A stretch of 64,000 nucleotides of DNA from positions 54,378,358 through 54,442,357 of the forward strand of contig JANJXV010000004.1 in assembly GCA_024803745.1 (NCBI GenBank). The letters run 5' to 3'. Positions 1 to 10,270 of the stretch are shown piece after piece. A model generated the notes under the pieces. It was given only the letters and a program-made list of their open reading frames with translations. It was not told the origin of the DNA and searched no databases. A program made the translations under genes and the position numbers. The stretch's first letter is position 1. Each line of letters begins with the position of its first letter. Source of the DNA: Megascapheus bottae (lineage: Eukaryota > Chordata > Mammalia > Rodentia > Geomyidae).

Positions 1-204
1 CTACCCCTGGGCCTGTGCATTGTCCCTGAGTTCTTCAGGCTACCACCCTACCCTTGAGCCACACAGCCCCACTTCCTGTTTTCTAGAGGTTAATTGGAGA
101 TAAGAGTCTCAGGTCCTTTTGTGCCAGGCTGGCTTTGAACTTTGATCTTCAGATCTCAGCCTTCTGTGTAGCTAGGATTACAGGCGTGAGCCGCTGTGGC
201 CAGC
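1..204 (-). mobile_element. B1-dID-type SINE (truncated by window edge)
   Basis: Reverse-complement B1-type dimer. The end reads as the usual 'ggattacaggcgtgagccgctgtgg' style B1 head, preceded by the gttaattggagataagagtctca linker and the right monomer. The right monomer starts with ctacccctgggcctg, which suggests the version with a duplicated right monomer. Confidence 0.85.
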
Positions 205-365
205 AAGAATTGATTTTTTTAAAAATTGTTTTTTGTAAAGGAGACTTCTTGGAGAGATTGTGAAGGGGATTATTATTTCTATTTTTCTGTCTACAGAAAT
301 TAAACATTACTTCTAATGTTTGAGATGTGTTGTTAGCTTTGAGGCTTGTGGGTGGGACTAAGAGC

Positions 366-598
366 TGAGTGATGGTGCCTTCCACCTTTAATCCTAGCTA
401 CTTAGGAGGTCTGTGGATTTTGATTCAAAACCAGCTCTGGTAGAAAAGTCCTTGATACTTATCTCCAAGTAAACATCAAAAAGCAGAAAGTGGAGCCTGG
501 CTTAAGTGGTGGAGCACTAACTTTAAAAGCTCAAGGGTAGTGCCAGGCCCTGAATTGAAGCTTCAGGATTGGCACCAAATAAATAAATAAATAAATAA
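366..598 (+). mobile_element. B1-dID-type SINE
   Basis: Diverged sense copy. A B1 half (cctagctacttaggaggt) is followed by a right monomer with aagtggtggagcac, and the copy ends in an (AAAT)n tail at about 580-598. Confidence 0.75.
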
Positions 599-787
599 CA
601 TAATAAGATATACTTAAAATTTCATTTAAGAGTTGAAAATGTCAGGAAGAAAATGGGTTAAAGTGGACATTTGTATACATTGCAAAAATAGAATTTACTG
701 AGCATTGAGCTAGTGAGAGAGATGGATGGGCCAGGTGTGCAGAAGTTCCATGGGGAGGTATAAGAAAGCTAGAGTTTGGCAAGTCAG

Positions 788-1045
788 CTTTTATTTTTTT
801 TCTTTTTTCTTTTTCTTTTTGGTGGCTCATGGAGCTTGCACTCTAGGTGTTGTTCCTGAGCTCTTCAGCTCAAGGCTGTGGCCTCTTATCCCTACCTCTT
901 GAGCAATAGCCCACTTCCTGTTTTCTAGTGATTAATTAGAGATTAGAATCTCATGTTCTTTAGTCTCAGGCTGGCTTTGAACCGTGATCCTCAGATCTCA
1001 GCCTCCTGAGTAGTTAGAATTACAGGCGTGAGCCACTGTGCCAGC
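788..1045 (-). mobile_element. B1-dID-type SINE
   Basis: Full-length antisense copy. It has a T-rich tail at 788-818, the right monomer (gagctcttcagctcaaggct), the linker, then the B1 half ending gattacaggcgtgagccactg type sequence. Confidence 0.85.
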
Positions 1046-1275
1046 AAGTCAGTTCTTCTTGCATTGCCTTTAGAACAAGGTAACAAGGTATGACAGGGGT
1101 TGTTGAGTAGGTAGCAGGATCTAACCATCTGTTCTTAGGACAGGCAGCTTTAAAACTTAAGTTTTGGAAATTGACTTTGAACTGAATTTTCGGTATGAGA
1201 AATTCTATTATACCTAAGTTGAGTTCTATGTTCCTCTGCAAACTTGAGATTAGATTTTATGAACTGTGTGCCAGG

Positions 1276-1476
1276 TTTTTTTTTTTTTTCTTTTTTTATT
1301 GGTCCTGGGGCTTGAACTTAGGCTCTGTCCCCAAGCCTCTCTGTGCTCAAGGCTTGTACTCAACCAATTGAGCAGCACTACTTCTGGCCTTTTCAGTTTA
1401 TGTGGTACTGAGGAATTGAACCCAGAGCTCCATGCATGTTAGGCAAGCACTTTTACACCAAGCCAAATTCCTAGCC
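1276..1476 (-). mobile_element. IDL-Geo-type SINE
   Basis: Antisense copy with a T tail at 1276-1297. The Geo half is diverged, followed by an ID-like half containing tggtactgaggaattgaacc and taggcaagcac. Confidence 0.75.
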
Positions 1477-1634
1477 CTGTGTGTCAGTTTTAATTGGGAG
1501 CAGACATGAGAAAAAATGTAGCAGAGGTTTGGTAGTTGATTCCTGTGAAAAAGATGTGCAGAACAAAAATTAACTTTGGCTTTCGAATTGTACATTTGTC
1601 TTCTCTGAAGAATGAAAATAGATGTCATTCTTTT

Positions 1635-1810
1635 TTTTGGGGGGGGCAGTCCTGGGGCTTGAACTCAGGGCCTGAGCACTGTCCTTGGACTTTTCTCAAG
1701 GCTAGAGCTCTACCACTTGAGCTTCCAGCTTTTTTCTATGTATATGGCACCAAGGAAATCTTTGTGCATGCTAGGCAAGCACTTTACCACTAGGCCGAAC
1801 TCCTGGCTCC
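1635..1810 (-). mobile_element. IDL-Geo SINE with 16-bp target-site duplication
   Basis: Antisense copy flanked by perfect 16-bp direct repeats TAGATGTCATTCTTTT at 1619-1634 and 1811-1826, a hallmark of L1-driven insertion. Confidence 0.9.
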
Positions 1811-2048
1811 TAGATGTCATTCTTTTGGCATGAAGTTATTGTATAAATAACTAGTATTGTGTAACCTTTGATATTGAGGATATGTTGGGGATATAATAGT
1901 GAGATCATATCATAGGTACATTTACCTTACTTGCACTTAGCTGTGTAGAGTGGGTCAAGTGGGAAAAGTGGGAGTGGCGGAATGTAAGTGTAATTGTGAG
2001 CAGTAAAAATCAACTTTGGCTAATTGATGTTAAAGAATGTCTTGGGGG

Positions 2049-2247
2049 GCCAGGAGTTTGGCCTAGTGGTAGAGTGCTTGCCTAGCATGCAAGAAGACCC
2101 TGGTTTGATTCCTCAGTACCACATGCATAGAAAAAAGCCAGAAGTGGTACTGAGGCTGAAGTGGTATAGCTCTAGCTTTAAGAAAGTCCAAGGACAGTGT
2201 TCAGGCCCTGGGCTCAAGTCCAGGCTTGCCCCCCCCCCCAAAAAAAA
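2049..2247 (+). mobile_element. IDL-Geo SINE with target-site duplication
   Basis: Sense copy. The ID-like half with A-box-like ggcctagtggtag and B-box-like ggtttgattcc is followed by the Geo half and an A tail interrupted by a C run. AAGAATGTCTTGG flanks both sides (about 2033-2045 and 2249-2261). Confidence 0.9.
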
Positions 2248-2261
2248 TAAGAATGTCTTGG

Positions 2262-2823
2262 AAAAGTCTCTAGAGGCATGCTTAGGAATCAAGGGTAACG
2301 AGCATCAAGGACCAGAGCCAAAGTGAAGGTATAGGAACACGTGAGTGGGAAGCCATCACTGGTACTTGTTCACCATGTCTCCGTTGTTACCATGAATAAT
2401 TTTTCAACCATTCTTGTTCCTGTCACTCAAGTTAAAAGGCTTAGTAAAAAGAGCCTGTTTTCAACCTGTTAGGGGACCAGGAGTAGAGAAAATCTGGTAT
2501 TTGGTTTCTATTGTGAAAACAAAATTATCCATATCCAAATGAACTCAGTCGGTATCTAATTTCTCCTATGGAAAACAGAACACTTCTTCCTTACTGCTTC
2601 ACAACTCAGTAAGTAAATGTCACAAGTTTAAAATCATCCTTAAATTTTCCTCTTTTCTTAGCTCCACTTCTAGCAAATAGTATATGGTCCTATCAGTCTA
2701 TTCCTTAAATTTATCCAACTAAGTTATCATTATCATTTTAATCTCAGTCCTCTGATTTTTTTCATTCCATTTATTACAGAGATTCTTGTTCACATAGGTT
2801 TAAACTTTAACAAAAACAAATTA
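2262..2823. other. Intron sequence, no recognised element
   Basis: AT-rich, non-repetitive sequence. I see no exon, repeat or RNA gene here. Confidence 0.6.
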
Positions 2824-3017
2824 GGGGCTGGGAGTATAGCCTAGTGGTAGAGTGCTTGCCTAGCATGCATGAAGTCCTGGGTTTGGTTCTTTGGTACCAC
2901 TTACACAGGTGGAAGTGGTGCTGTGTCCCAAGTGCTAGCCTTGAGAAAGTTCAAGGACTGTGTACAGGCCCTGAGTTCAAGCCCCCAGGACTGGCAGAAG
3001 AAAGAAAGAAAGAAAAA
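2824..3017 (+). mobile_element. IDL-Geo SINE with target-site duplication
   Basis: Sense copy with a (GAAA)n-type tail. AAACAAATTAG occurs at both ends (before 2824 and from about 3019). Confidence 0.9.
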
Positions 3018-3029
3018 GAAACAAATTAG

Positions 3030-3984
3030 CTTAAGTCAGTTTTTTTTAAAACCACCCGGTGAGTTGCAGTTACTTTCCTACTGATTTTTAGTTCTAGTCG
3101 GCTCTTTTTCTGCTGGGTTTCCTAAAGCCACATTTTCCTGCTCGATTGCCATTCCTCTTCTAGTGGGATTTATCATTTTGGAGCACTGGCAGACATTTAC
3201 AAGTGGAGAGTGGCAACTTCTCACTTTTCAGTTTGTAAGGAAACCCCAAACAGCACAGGACAGTTATTATTCTGTTTTCAATTTTTAGCAACCTCAGCAA
3301 CAGCTTGACTCTCACTCTTGGAGGTATGGAGGTACGGTGTCTGGGTGGAATCCTAGGTAGATGAAGTGTCATTGTATCATGTCCCCCACTCACCACTTGG
3401 TCTGAGTTTCTCTCGTGGTTTGAACATTCTCCACTTAGTGCCTGTTTCGCAGAGACTCAGAGTTGAGCCATAGGTTCCTCTCTGTACCAGCCATATGGTG
3501 CCTCTGCCTTAGAGATTTGCATATCTAACAGCGATGGACTGCCCCTTTCTTGGCATACTTTTTCAGTGCCCTTTCAGGTAAGTTCCTAGCTCTGGTCCTC
3601 CTGCATATTGGTCCTTTTACTGTGTAGTAGGTACTTACTTTCTGTACTGCTTAGTTTGTAGTTCACTTCAGCCTTCTGATTTTACCTTTTCAGCGTCTGT
3701 GTTACCCATCTCCTGTATTAAACCACCAATTTCAGTTACCATTATGGCTTCTCTTTGCCGCATTTTTTGTTTTCTAGGATAAAGGAAAAAGAAAATCCTT
3801 AATGATTGTGTCTTCACTTCTCTGGTCTCAAATCATGGCATTTTCCTGTTCTCTCTATGCTTCAGTATTCTGAACCATTTACATTGCCCCCACTAGTGTT
3901 ATACAGTGGCCTCTTCCGTGATGCAGGTCAGAAATAGTATACCGTAGAAGTTGTAGAGAAACTGTTACCTAGGGTTTGATATCA
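3030..3984. other. Intron sequence, no recognised element
   Basis: Roughly 950 bp of unique-looking sequence. I found no splice-flanked reading frame with a family resemblance. Confidence 0.55.
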
Positions 3985-4245
3985 GTTTTGTGATTTCCCT
4001 GGCTTTATACCTTATTTAATTTAACCTCGATTTCCTCATCTAGAAATAGGGGTAGTAGTTGTACCTCTCTGGTAGGATTATTGTAAGGATTAGAGCCAGG
4101 CGTGGTGGTGTGGTACTTGTAATTCCAGCACTTTGGAGGCTGATGTAAGGGGGACCAAAACATACACACACAAAGATTGTTCTAAGAATTAAATGAATGA
4201 TAAAATGTGAAGTGCTTTGAACACTGCTTAGCACACAGTGATTCT
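3985..4245 (+). mobile_element. MIR SINE interrupted by a later B1 fragment
   Basis: Ancient mammalian MIR. The segments tttgtgatttccctggc, tttcctcatctagaaatagg and, after the interruption, gaagtgctttgaacactgc follow the MIR order (pre-core, core, 3' end). Positions about 4092-4182 interrupt it. Confidence 0.7.
4092..4160 (+). mobile_element. B1-like fragment inside MIR
   Basis: The motif gccaggcgtggtggtgtggtacttgtaattccagcactttggaggctga is typical of the 7SL-derived B1 head. The right part is lost and replaced by a CA-rich end. Confidence 0.7.
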
Positions 4246-4409
4246 TCCATAGATTTTATTCCTCTGATGCCTTCCCTGAACTCCTCAGTCTGACATAGCA
4301 TGCTTTGTGTATACCTCTTATTCTTCACCTTTTCTTCCTATTCTTGAGATTATTTTTTACTTAATGGTATAATTTATATGAAGTTGCAAAAAGAGTCTGG
4401 CTCCTGGTT

Positions 4410-4592
4410 AGTCCTTACCTACTGGGGCTTGAGTTCATGTCCTGGGCACTGTCCTTGGACTTTCTCAAGACTAGTACTCTACCACTTGAGCCACAGTACC
4501 ACTTCTGGCTTTTTCTGTGTATGTGGTACCGAGGAATTGAACCTAGGGCTTTGTGCATGCTAGGCAAGTACTTTACCACTAGGCCACGCTCT
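4410..4592 (-). mobile_element. IDL-Geo SINE
   Basis: Antisense copy. The Geo half (ccttggactttctcaagac) precedes the ID half (tggtaccgaggaattgaacc, ctaggcaagtac). Confidence 0.85.
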
Positions 4593-4787
4593 CTTACTAT
4601 CTTACAAGGAAAACTCTAATGTGTTTGATAGGGGCTGGCAAAAGGTATAGAGATGGTACTGAAATTAATTAGTTTTGTGATCTACCAAGGTGCTTTTTTA
4701 TGTGGGGCTCTCTGACAGGAGTGGTGGTAAACTTGCTGTTTTAAAGGTGCTGTAGTATGAAGAATATGTATCTTATTATTTTTTATC

Positions 4788-4834
4788 TTTCTCAGTCACT
4801 GAGATCACAGATATAAAATCAAACCTCTAGTATA

Positions 4835-4908
<74 letters not shown>

Positions 4909-4987
4909 CAACTTTGGAAATACATTAAAGAGAAAGAAAATTGATAGGCAGTATTAGTTCAACTGCTAATTTACATGCCTTCAAATA
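4788..4987 (+). repeat. Left arm of a long imperfect inverted repeat
   Basis: By eye this arm, which contains the TG/TA microsatellite, is the reverse complement of 6098-6282 outside the microsatellite, with only scattered mismatches. Shared blocks include gcagtattagttcaactgc against gcagttgaactaatactgc, and agatataaaatcaaacc against ggtttgattttatatct. It does not belong to the two SINE families. Confidence 0.8.
4837..4903. repeat. (TG)n(TA)n compound microsatellite
   Basis: About 20 TG units (4837-4877) followed directly by about 13 TA units. Confidence 0.98.
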
Positions 4988-5330
4988 ATCTAAAAGAAAA
5001 GTGTCTTATTATTTTCTTTTCCAAAGGGAAACCATTTCTCAGGGTCTAATTTGATTGTATGTTTGTTGTTGTTGCTGTTAGTTAGCTTTGATCTCTTCCC
5101 CTCCCCTCATTATATAAATACTTCTTTCTTTTTAAATTTGAATTTGCATTTTATTGTAAAGGTGATATAAAAGTAGAAATAACTGATGATGCACAGAAAT
5201 GATAACATTTTCAGATAGGCATTCTTCTATATCTGCTGTGTATGTACAGTTTTATTGTCCACGCAAATTTGGATTAAATGAATTTTTTTAGTGGGTGAGG
5301 GAAAGGGGTATTGATGTTCAAGAAGTAGGG
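4988..5330. other. Spacer of the inverted repeat, left part
   Basis: AT-rich sequence without a recognised element. It is not mirrored on the other side of the spacer. Confidence 0.5.
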
Positions 5331-5508
5331 CCGGGAGTTTAGCCTAGTGGTAGAGTGCTTGCACGATTCTTCGGTACCACATATATAGGAAAAAAGCCGG
5401 AAGTGGTGCTGAGGCTCAAGTGGTAGAGCCATAGCTTTGAGAAAGTCCAAGGACAGTGCTTAGGCCCCGAGCTCAAGCCCAGGACTGGCAAAAAAAAAAA
5501 AAAAAAAA
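5331..5508 (+). mobile_element. IDL-Geo SINE with internal deletion
   Basis: Sense copy whose ID half lacks about 25 bp between gagtgcttgc and cgattcttcggtaccac. It carries a 19-base A tail. Confidence 0.9.
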
Positions 5509-5569
5509 GAAGTAATGTACCCACTATCTGATGAATGTCTATATATCAACCTGACAATAAAATACAATT

Positions 5570-5753
5570 AATTTTTTTTTGGCCAACCCTACAGCTTGAA
5601 CTCAGGGCCTGGGCTCTGTTCTTGGGCTAGTGCTCTACCACTTGAACCACACCATCACTTCCAGCCTTTTCTGTGTATGTGGTACCAAGGAATTGAACCT
5701 AGGGCTTTGTATATGCTAGTTAAGCACTCTACCACTAGGCCACACTCCCAGAC
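5570..5753 (-). mobile_element. IDL-Geo SINE
   Basis: Antisense copy that faces the sense copy at 5331-5508 tail to tail, so the two could pair in the transcript. Confidence 0.85.
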
Positions 5754-6097
5754 TTGCCATTGTTTTAGAAATGTTTGAATGGTATACTATCATGTTGCCA
5801 TGCACATGAATATGCAGCATTTTTTTTAGTCTATCTGCCCAATAATTGGAGTTGTTTTCACTTTTTTCATTGTTATACAATAATGTGAACCTCCATATAC
5901 ATAAAGCCTAGTTGAACAAGTATTTGTTGGGTGCCTTTGTGTGTTTAAATAACTATAAAACTCACTTGATTTGTGGGAAAGAACAAAATAGTTATGATGT
6001 CTGCATTTGGAGTATGAGATAAAAGCTTTGTATAATTGGTGCTTAGAGTTGAGTAAGCATTGATAATTTAAGTTGTAAGATGTTCGGAAATACTTTT
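5754..6097. other. Spacer of the inverted repeat, right part
   Basis: Contains attggagttgttttcactttt and cattgttatacaataatgtga, which faintly resemble an old antisense L1 3' end. Too diverged to assign. Confidence 0.4.
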
Positions 6098-6187
6098 TTA
6101 TTTGAAGGTATGTGAATTAGCAGTTGAACTAATACTGCCTATTAGTTTTCCTTCTCTTTAATGTATTTCCTAAGTTGTATGTATGTA

Positions 6188-6231
<44 letters not shown>

Positions 6232-6282
6232 TAAATATACTATGGGTTTGATTTTATATCTGTGCTCTCAGTGACTGAGAAT
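6098..6282 (-). repeat. Right arm of a long imperfect inverted repeat
   Basis: Reverse-complement partner of 4788-4987. It carries its own TATG/TA/CA microsatellite at about 6178-6231, of different length from the left arm. Similarity stops sharply at both arm ends. Confidence 0.8.
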
Positions 6283-6365
6283 GATCGAAAGAGCCTAGTT
6301 TACTTGGAAAAGTAGTTTATAAATTTTGTTTTTCTTTAGTTAGTCAGTATAGATTTGGCCGTGTA

Positions 6366-6920
6366 CACTTTTTTTTTTGGTTGGTTGGGCTTGAATTTGG
6401 GGTCTGGGCACTGTCCCTAAGCTCTTTTTAGGATAGTGCTCTACCATTTTGAGCTACAGTTCCACTTCTGGTTTTCTTATAGTTAATTGGAGATAACAGT
6501 TTCACTGACTTTCCTGCCTAGGCTCTCTTTGAACCATGATACTCAGATCTCAGCTTCCTTGGTGTAAGGTCTGCCCAAAGGAAACTCCCCGCAGTTCAGG
6601 AGAAGAGGGTTTATTGCATGAGGAAAGAGCAGACTCCTGCTATCCAAGATGAGTTGGGTGAACAAGAGAGCTTATGGTGGGAAGTGAGAGATTATATAGG
6701 GGGAGGGATATAGACACAGCGGATCTCAGAGGATAGGGAAATACCTCAGTGGAGACCTCCCACTGCCCCCAGGCATGCCAGTTGCCAGGGTTATAGGTGC
6801 TGGGCTGGGATTTCCAGGGTGCAGGGAGAGAGAGCAAAGGGAAGAAGTCATTTCTTCCAGTCAGACCTAACACTTGGTAGCTAGGATTACAAATATGAGC
6901 CTCCAGCACCCTGTGGGTGC
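6366..6920 (-). mobile_element. B1-dID-type SINE split by a solo LTR
   Basis: Antisense SINE. Its right monomer, linker and part of the B1 half occupy 6366-6562; the remaining B1 half (tagctaggattacaaatatgag) resumes at 6878 after the LTR. Confidence 0.85.
6563..6872 (-). mobile_element. Solo LTR (310 bp), 5-bp target duplication
   Basis: The element begins TGTAAGGTCTGCC and ends GTCAGACCTAACA, so the termini are near-perfect inverted repeats with TG...CA. CTTGG flanks both sides (6558-6562 and 6873-6877). On the minus strand a TATATAA box (complement of about 6691-6698) precedes an AATAAA signal (complement of 6610-6615), which fixes the orientation. It interrupts an antisense SINE. A 5-bp duplication points to an ERVL/MaLR-like or other 5-bp class. 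No internal retroviral sequence remains, so it arose by LTR-LTR recombination. The 94-residue minus-strand frame over it is not a gene. Confidence 0.9.
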
Positions 6921-6962
6921 ACACACTTTAATATAAAATTATTCAAAGCCGAAGTGGCTGCA

Positions 6963-7098
6963 ACTCTTGAGTCACACCTCCAGCCCAGTTGGTTGTTTTA
7001 GAGGCAGAGTCTTGCAGACTTTGCTGTCTAGGCTGGCTCTTCTGAATCTCAGCCTCCTGAATAGGTTGGATTACAGGCATGAGACACCTTCCTGACAG
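6963..7098 (-). mobile_element. Old B1-type SINE fragment
   Basis: Contains tgctgtctaggctggctct, atctcagcctcctgaa and ggattacaggcatgagaca in antisense order. Confidence 0.7.
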
Positions 7099-7360
7099 TG
7101 TTTTCTAATTTCTGAGCCTAGATTAACTTCTACATTAATTAAATTCTGCCTTTGGTTAAGAATGGATATAATATAAACACCTGTAGATAATTATGGATAT
7201 TAAATTTGCAATTGAGATAATTTCCTAATTAATAAGAAATTATATTACAATAGTGAATCATATTCACTTGAAAGTGGAACCATAATCATATATGTCAGTA
7301 CTTGGCAGTATGCAAGATTGTTGCACTTCTCTTTCTCTCTGTTGATAGAAAATAAAATTT

Positions 7361-7520
7361 CTGGTCAGGCACTGTAATATCTGTAATCTTAGCTACTCAG
7401 ATGGCTGAAATCTGAGGATAATCCATGAGACTCCAACTAATCTCCAATTAAATCTCTAATTGACAAATAAAAGCCAGAAGTAGAAGTGTGGCTCAGGTGG
7501 TAGAGTGCCATCTTTGTTAG
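7361..7520 (+). mobile_element. B1-dID-type SINE, 3'-truncated
   Basis: Sense copy. It has the B1 half (taatcttagctactcagatggctga), a repeated linker, then the start of the right monomer (gtgtggctcaggtggtagagtgcc). Confidence 0.8.
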
Positions 7521-7900
7521 TTTTTTTCAAAGTGAAAAAAATAACATATCTAGGTTTTTAATGTAAACTGCAACCCTCTCTATGACTATATGTTTGTTCA
7601 TTATGAAAAACTTCGATGTAAAATCTTAGAAAATTAGAAAAATATTCCTATGTGCTGTAAGTTTGCTTCTGGCCATCACCTTGTCTCCAATTAAAAAAAA
7701 CAAACAAACTTAAATTTATTAGATTTCCTTACATTTTGGCAATGAAAAATATCCAAACTTCATTTATGGTGTTTTAATTTGCATGATGTAGTGCCTAGTG
7801 AATATTACTCTACAAAGATGTTGTAAATCTAGGAAAACCTTTTTTTTATGACCCTATTCTTGATATGCTGTTAATATTACCCTTTTAATTCCATTTACAG
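7521..7900. other. Intron end with 3' splice site of the first RNGTT exon
   Basis: No repeat recognised. The acceptor is preceded by a T-rich stretch (ttacccttttaattccatttacag at 7877-7900). Confidence 0.7.
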
Positions 7901-8036
7901 TTACATGATGTTGATTGATGGCACAAATGAAGTTTTTATGATTGATAGAGACAATTCAGTGTTTCATGTTTCAAATTTGGAATTCCCATTTCGTAAAGAT
8001 CTCCGAATGCATTTATCAAATACTCTTTTGGATGGG
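7901..8036 (+). CDS. RNGTT: mRNA capping enzyme, guanylyltransferase domain exon (before motif III)
   Basis: Internal coding exon of RNGTT, the bifunctional nuclear enzyme that removes the RNA 5' gamma-phosphate and then adds GMP from GTP to form the cap. The exon is bounded by cag|T and GGG|gtaagt. The first base completes an Arg codon; the frame then reads Tyr-Met-Met-Leu-Ile-Asp-Gly and ends in ...LSNTLLDG. As I recall the vertebrate protein this is about residues 300-344, starting directly after the catalytic KADGTR motif, so the catalytic lysine sits in an exon upstream of the window. It includes the conserved strand [11 protein letters not shown] and the first two residues of motif III (DG of DGE). 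It ends in phase 0. No stop or frameshift. A Met-initiated ORF over this region runs past the donor and is not the real product. Confidence 0.96.
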
Positions 8037-8165
8037 GTAAGTAATTTATTTTGTATGTATGCATTTACAAGTCAAACATTGCCATTTTTTTAAGTGTGTG
8101 AAGAAATTAGAATTGAGTTTTTATCGACTTGTTAAAGTTCATATGCATTTTCATTTTACAAGATC

Positions 8166-8232
8166 AATTTTTTTTCTTTCTTTTTGGGTTGGTCATGGGA
8201 CCTGAACTTAGGGCCTGAGTACTGTTCCTGAA

Positions 8233-8235
<3 letters not shown>
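8166..8235 (-). mobile_element. B1-dID-type SINE fragment
   Basis: T tail plus the distal right monomer (gggttggtcatgggacctgaac). It is cut off by the TG repeat that follows. Confidence 0.7.
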
Positions 8236-8268
<33 letters not shown>

Positions 8269-8291
8269 TGTGTGTGTGTGTGTGTGTGTGT
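8234..8291. repeat. (TG)n microsatellite
   Basis: About 28 TG units with one interruption (gag at about 8267). Confidence 0.97.
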
Positions 8292-8359
8292 TTATTCATA
8301 TATTTTATTCTGCCTCTCCATATATATTTGTTAATACCTTCAATGTGCATATAGTAAGC

Positions 8360-8460
8360 TAGTTTATAGGTTCCTCAAAGAGAACCAGATATTTCCTGAT
8401 GTTTGTAACTCTACTTCTGGCAAAGTGCCTGGCAAATCATAAGAATGCCATAAATACCTT
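8360..8460 (+). mobile_element. Possible MIR 3' end
   Basis: The stretch aaagtgcctggcaaatcataagaa followed by ccataaatacc resembles the MIR 3' region. Short and diverged. Confidence 0.35.
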
Positions 8461-8502
8461 TTACACTCAGACAAGTCACTTTTCTCAACTTCTTAAAAAA
8501 AT

Positions 8503-8682
8503 TTTTTTTTATTGCAATGTATAGAGGGATTATAGTTACATTCGCCAGATAGTAGGTGCATTACTTCTCATGCATTGATACCCCTTCTCAGGCCTTTTCC
8601 CCATTTTCCTTCCTCAACTCCCTCCCAATCATCTTGTTTTCCCCCTTCCCTTTCCTATTTCAAATAATCAAATGTATATGTC
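8503..8682 (-). mobile_element. L1 3' UTR fragment (type B)
   Basis: Antisense 5'-truncated L1 with a poly-T end and the recurrent tgtatagaggg...ttacattcgccagatagtaggtgcatta sequence seen at several other places in the window. Confidence 0.8.
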
Positions 8683-8689
8683 CCGGAAT

Positions 8690-8872
8690 CTTTTTGCTCA
8701 AGGTAAAAAGATTTTGAGCCACAACTCACTTCCAGTTTTGGGGTGGTTAATTGGAGATAAAAATCTCATGAGCTGATTTTTTTCTGCCTGGGCTGATTTC
8801 CAATGTCTATCCTCAAAATTTAATGACTCCTGAATAGCTAGTCTTACAGATGTGAGCTACCAGCACCTGGCC
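8690..8872 (-). mobile_element. B1-dID-type SINE
   Basis: Diverged antisense copy retaining the linker ggttaattggagataaaaatctca and the B1 end gcacctggcc. Confidence 0.75.
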
Positions 8873-9376
8873 AGATCCTTGTTTTTTTGTTTGTTGTTGT
8901 TTTTGTTTTTTAATTGCTATTATAAAGGTGATGTAAAGAATTAGATCCTTTTAATAAAGGATCTCTAAGCTTGATATTTGAGACTAAATGGGATTTTTGA
9001 GACGTAGTCTTTACTGGAGAAAATAGTTAAGGAAAATGAGTTTAATTCTATCTTGGTAATTTTCAGTCTTTATTAGAGTAAGGGAAATTAAATCATAGCT
9101 TTTTGTTATAGAAAACACTTTTCTTGAAAAAGGCAATTTTTATTGTATTATTGTCAATTGAATTTTAGTTATGTAATATTCCCTAATCACACATTCCCAG
9201 AGCCCTTTAGTTTTAAGGACTGCAAAGCTTATGGAGATTCCTTATCTAAATTCCTTGTGTGGTTGTTAGGGTTGTATTGGAAAGATTATAAGTGGTGATA
9301 ATATTGTCTGGCACATAGCAGAGTAAATATTTTTCTCATAAAAATTTACATACATGAATTGTTAATAAGACTTAGC
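8873..9376. other. Intron sequence with short old L1 and MIR traces
   Basis: A T-rich L1 3' end lies at about 8880-8936 (attgctattataaaggtgatgtaaag). A possible MIR 3' end is at about 9258-9335 (ttgtctggcacatagcagagtaaa). The remainder is unassigned. Confidence 0.5.
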
Positions 9377-9530
9377 TTTTTTTATTTTGCCAGTCCTGGG
9401 CTTGGGCTCAGGGCCTGAGCACTGTCCTTTGGCTTTCTCAAGGCTAGCCCTCTACCACTTGAGCACAGCATCACTTCTGGCCTTTTTCTATGTATGTGGG
9501 AGCACTCTACTACTAGGCCAAACTCCCAGC
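9377..9530 (-). mobile_element. IDL-Geo SINE, internally deleted
   Basis: Antisense copy missing about 40 bp of the ID half: tatgtatgtgg jumps directly to gagcactctactac. Confidence 0.85.
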
Positions 9531-9546
9531 CTTTCCCCTCCCCGCC

Positions 9547-9794
9547 TTTTTTTTTTTTTTTTTTTTAATGATTGTTCGTGGGGCTTAAACTCTGGGCCCG
9601 GTGCTGTCCCTGAGCTTTTCAGCGCAAGGCTACCACATTACCTCTTGAACCATAGTGCCACTTCCGGTTTTCTAGTGGTTAATTGAGGTAAGAGTCTCAA
9701 GGACTTTCCTGCCTGGGCTGTCTTTGAACTGGGACCCTCAGATTTTAGCTTCCTGACTAGACAGGATTATAGGTGTGAACCACTGGCACCGGCC
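9547..9794 (-). mobile_element. B1-dID-type SINE
   Basis: Full-length antisense copy with a T tail at 9547-9566. It ends gaaccactggcaccggcc right before the hexamer tract. Confidence 0.9.
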
Positions 9795-9807
9795 TATCTT
9801 TTCCTCC

Positions 9808-10270
9808 TTCCCTTTCCCTTTCCCTTTCCCTTTCCCTTTCCCTTTCCCTTTCCCTTTCCCTTTCCCTTTCCCTTTCCCTTTCCCTTTCCCTTTCCCTTTC
9901 CCTTTCCCTTTCCCTTTCCCTTTCCCTTTCCCTTTCCCTTTCCCTTTCCCTTTCCCTTTCCCTTTCCCTTTCCCTTTCCCTTTCCCTTTCCCTTTCCCTT
10001 TCCCTTTCCCTTTCCCTTTCCCTTTCCCTTTCCCTTTCCCTTTCCCTTTCCCTTTCCCTTTCCCTTTCCCTTTCCCTTTCCCTTTCCCTTTCCCTTTCCC
10101 TTTCCCTTTCCCTTTCCCTTTCCCTTTCCCTTTCCCTTTCCCTTTCCCTTTCCCTTTCCCTTTCCCTTTCCCTTTCCCTTTCCCTTTCCCTTTCCCTTTC
10201 CCTTTCCCTTTCCCTTTCCCTTTCCCTTTCCCTTTCCCTTTCCCTTTCCCTTTCCCTTTCCCTTTCCCTT
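9808..10270. repeat. Pure (CCCTTT)n hexanucleotide tract
   Basis: About 77 uninterrupted copies of CCCTTT (463 bp). The minus strand is pure purine (AAAGGG). Open frames of about 250 residues on both strands are translations of this repeat, not genes. It lies directly beyond the tail end of the antisense SINE at 10466-10649. Confidence 0.99.

Noticed and set aside
9808..10270. Interstitial telomere repeat
   Set aside because: The unit is CCCTTT/AAAGGG, not the vertebrate telomere unit CCCTAA/TTAGGG.
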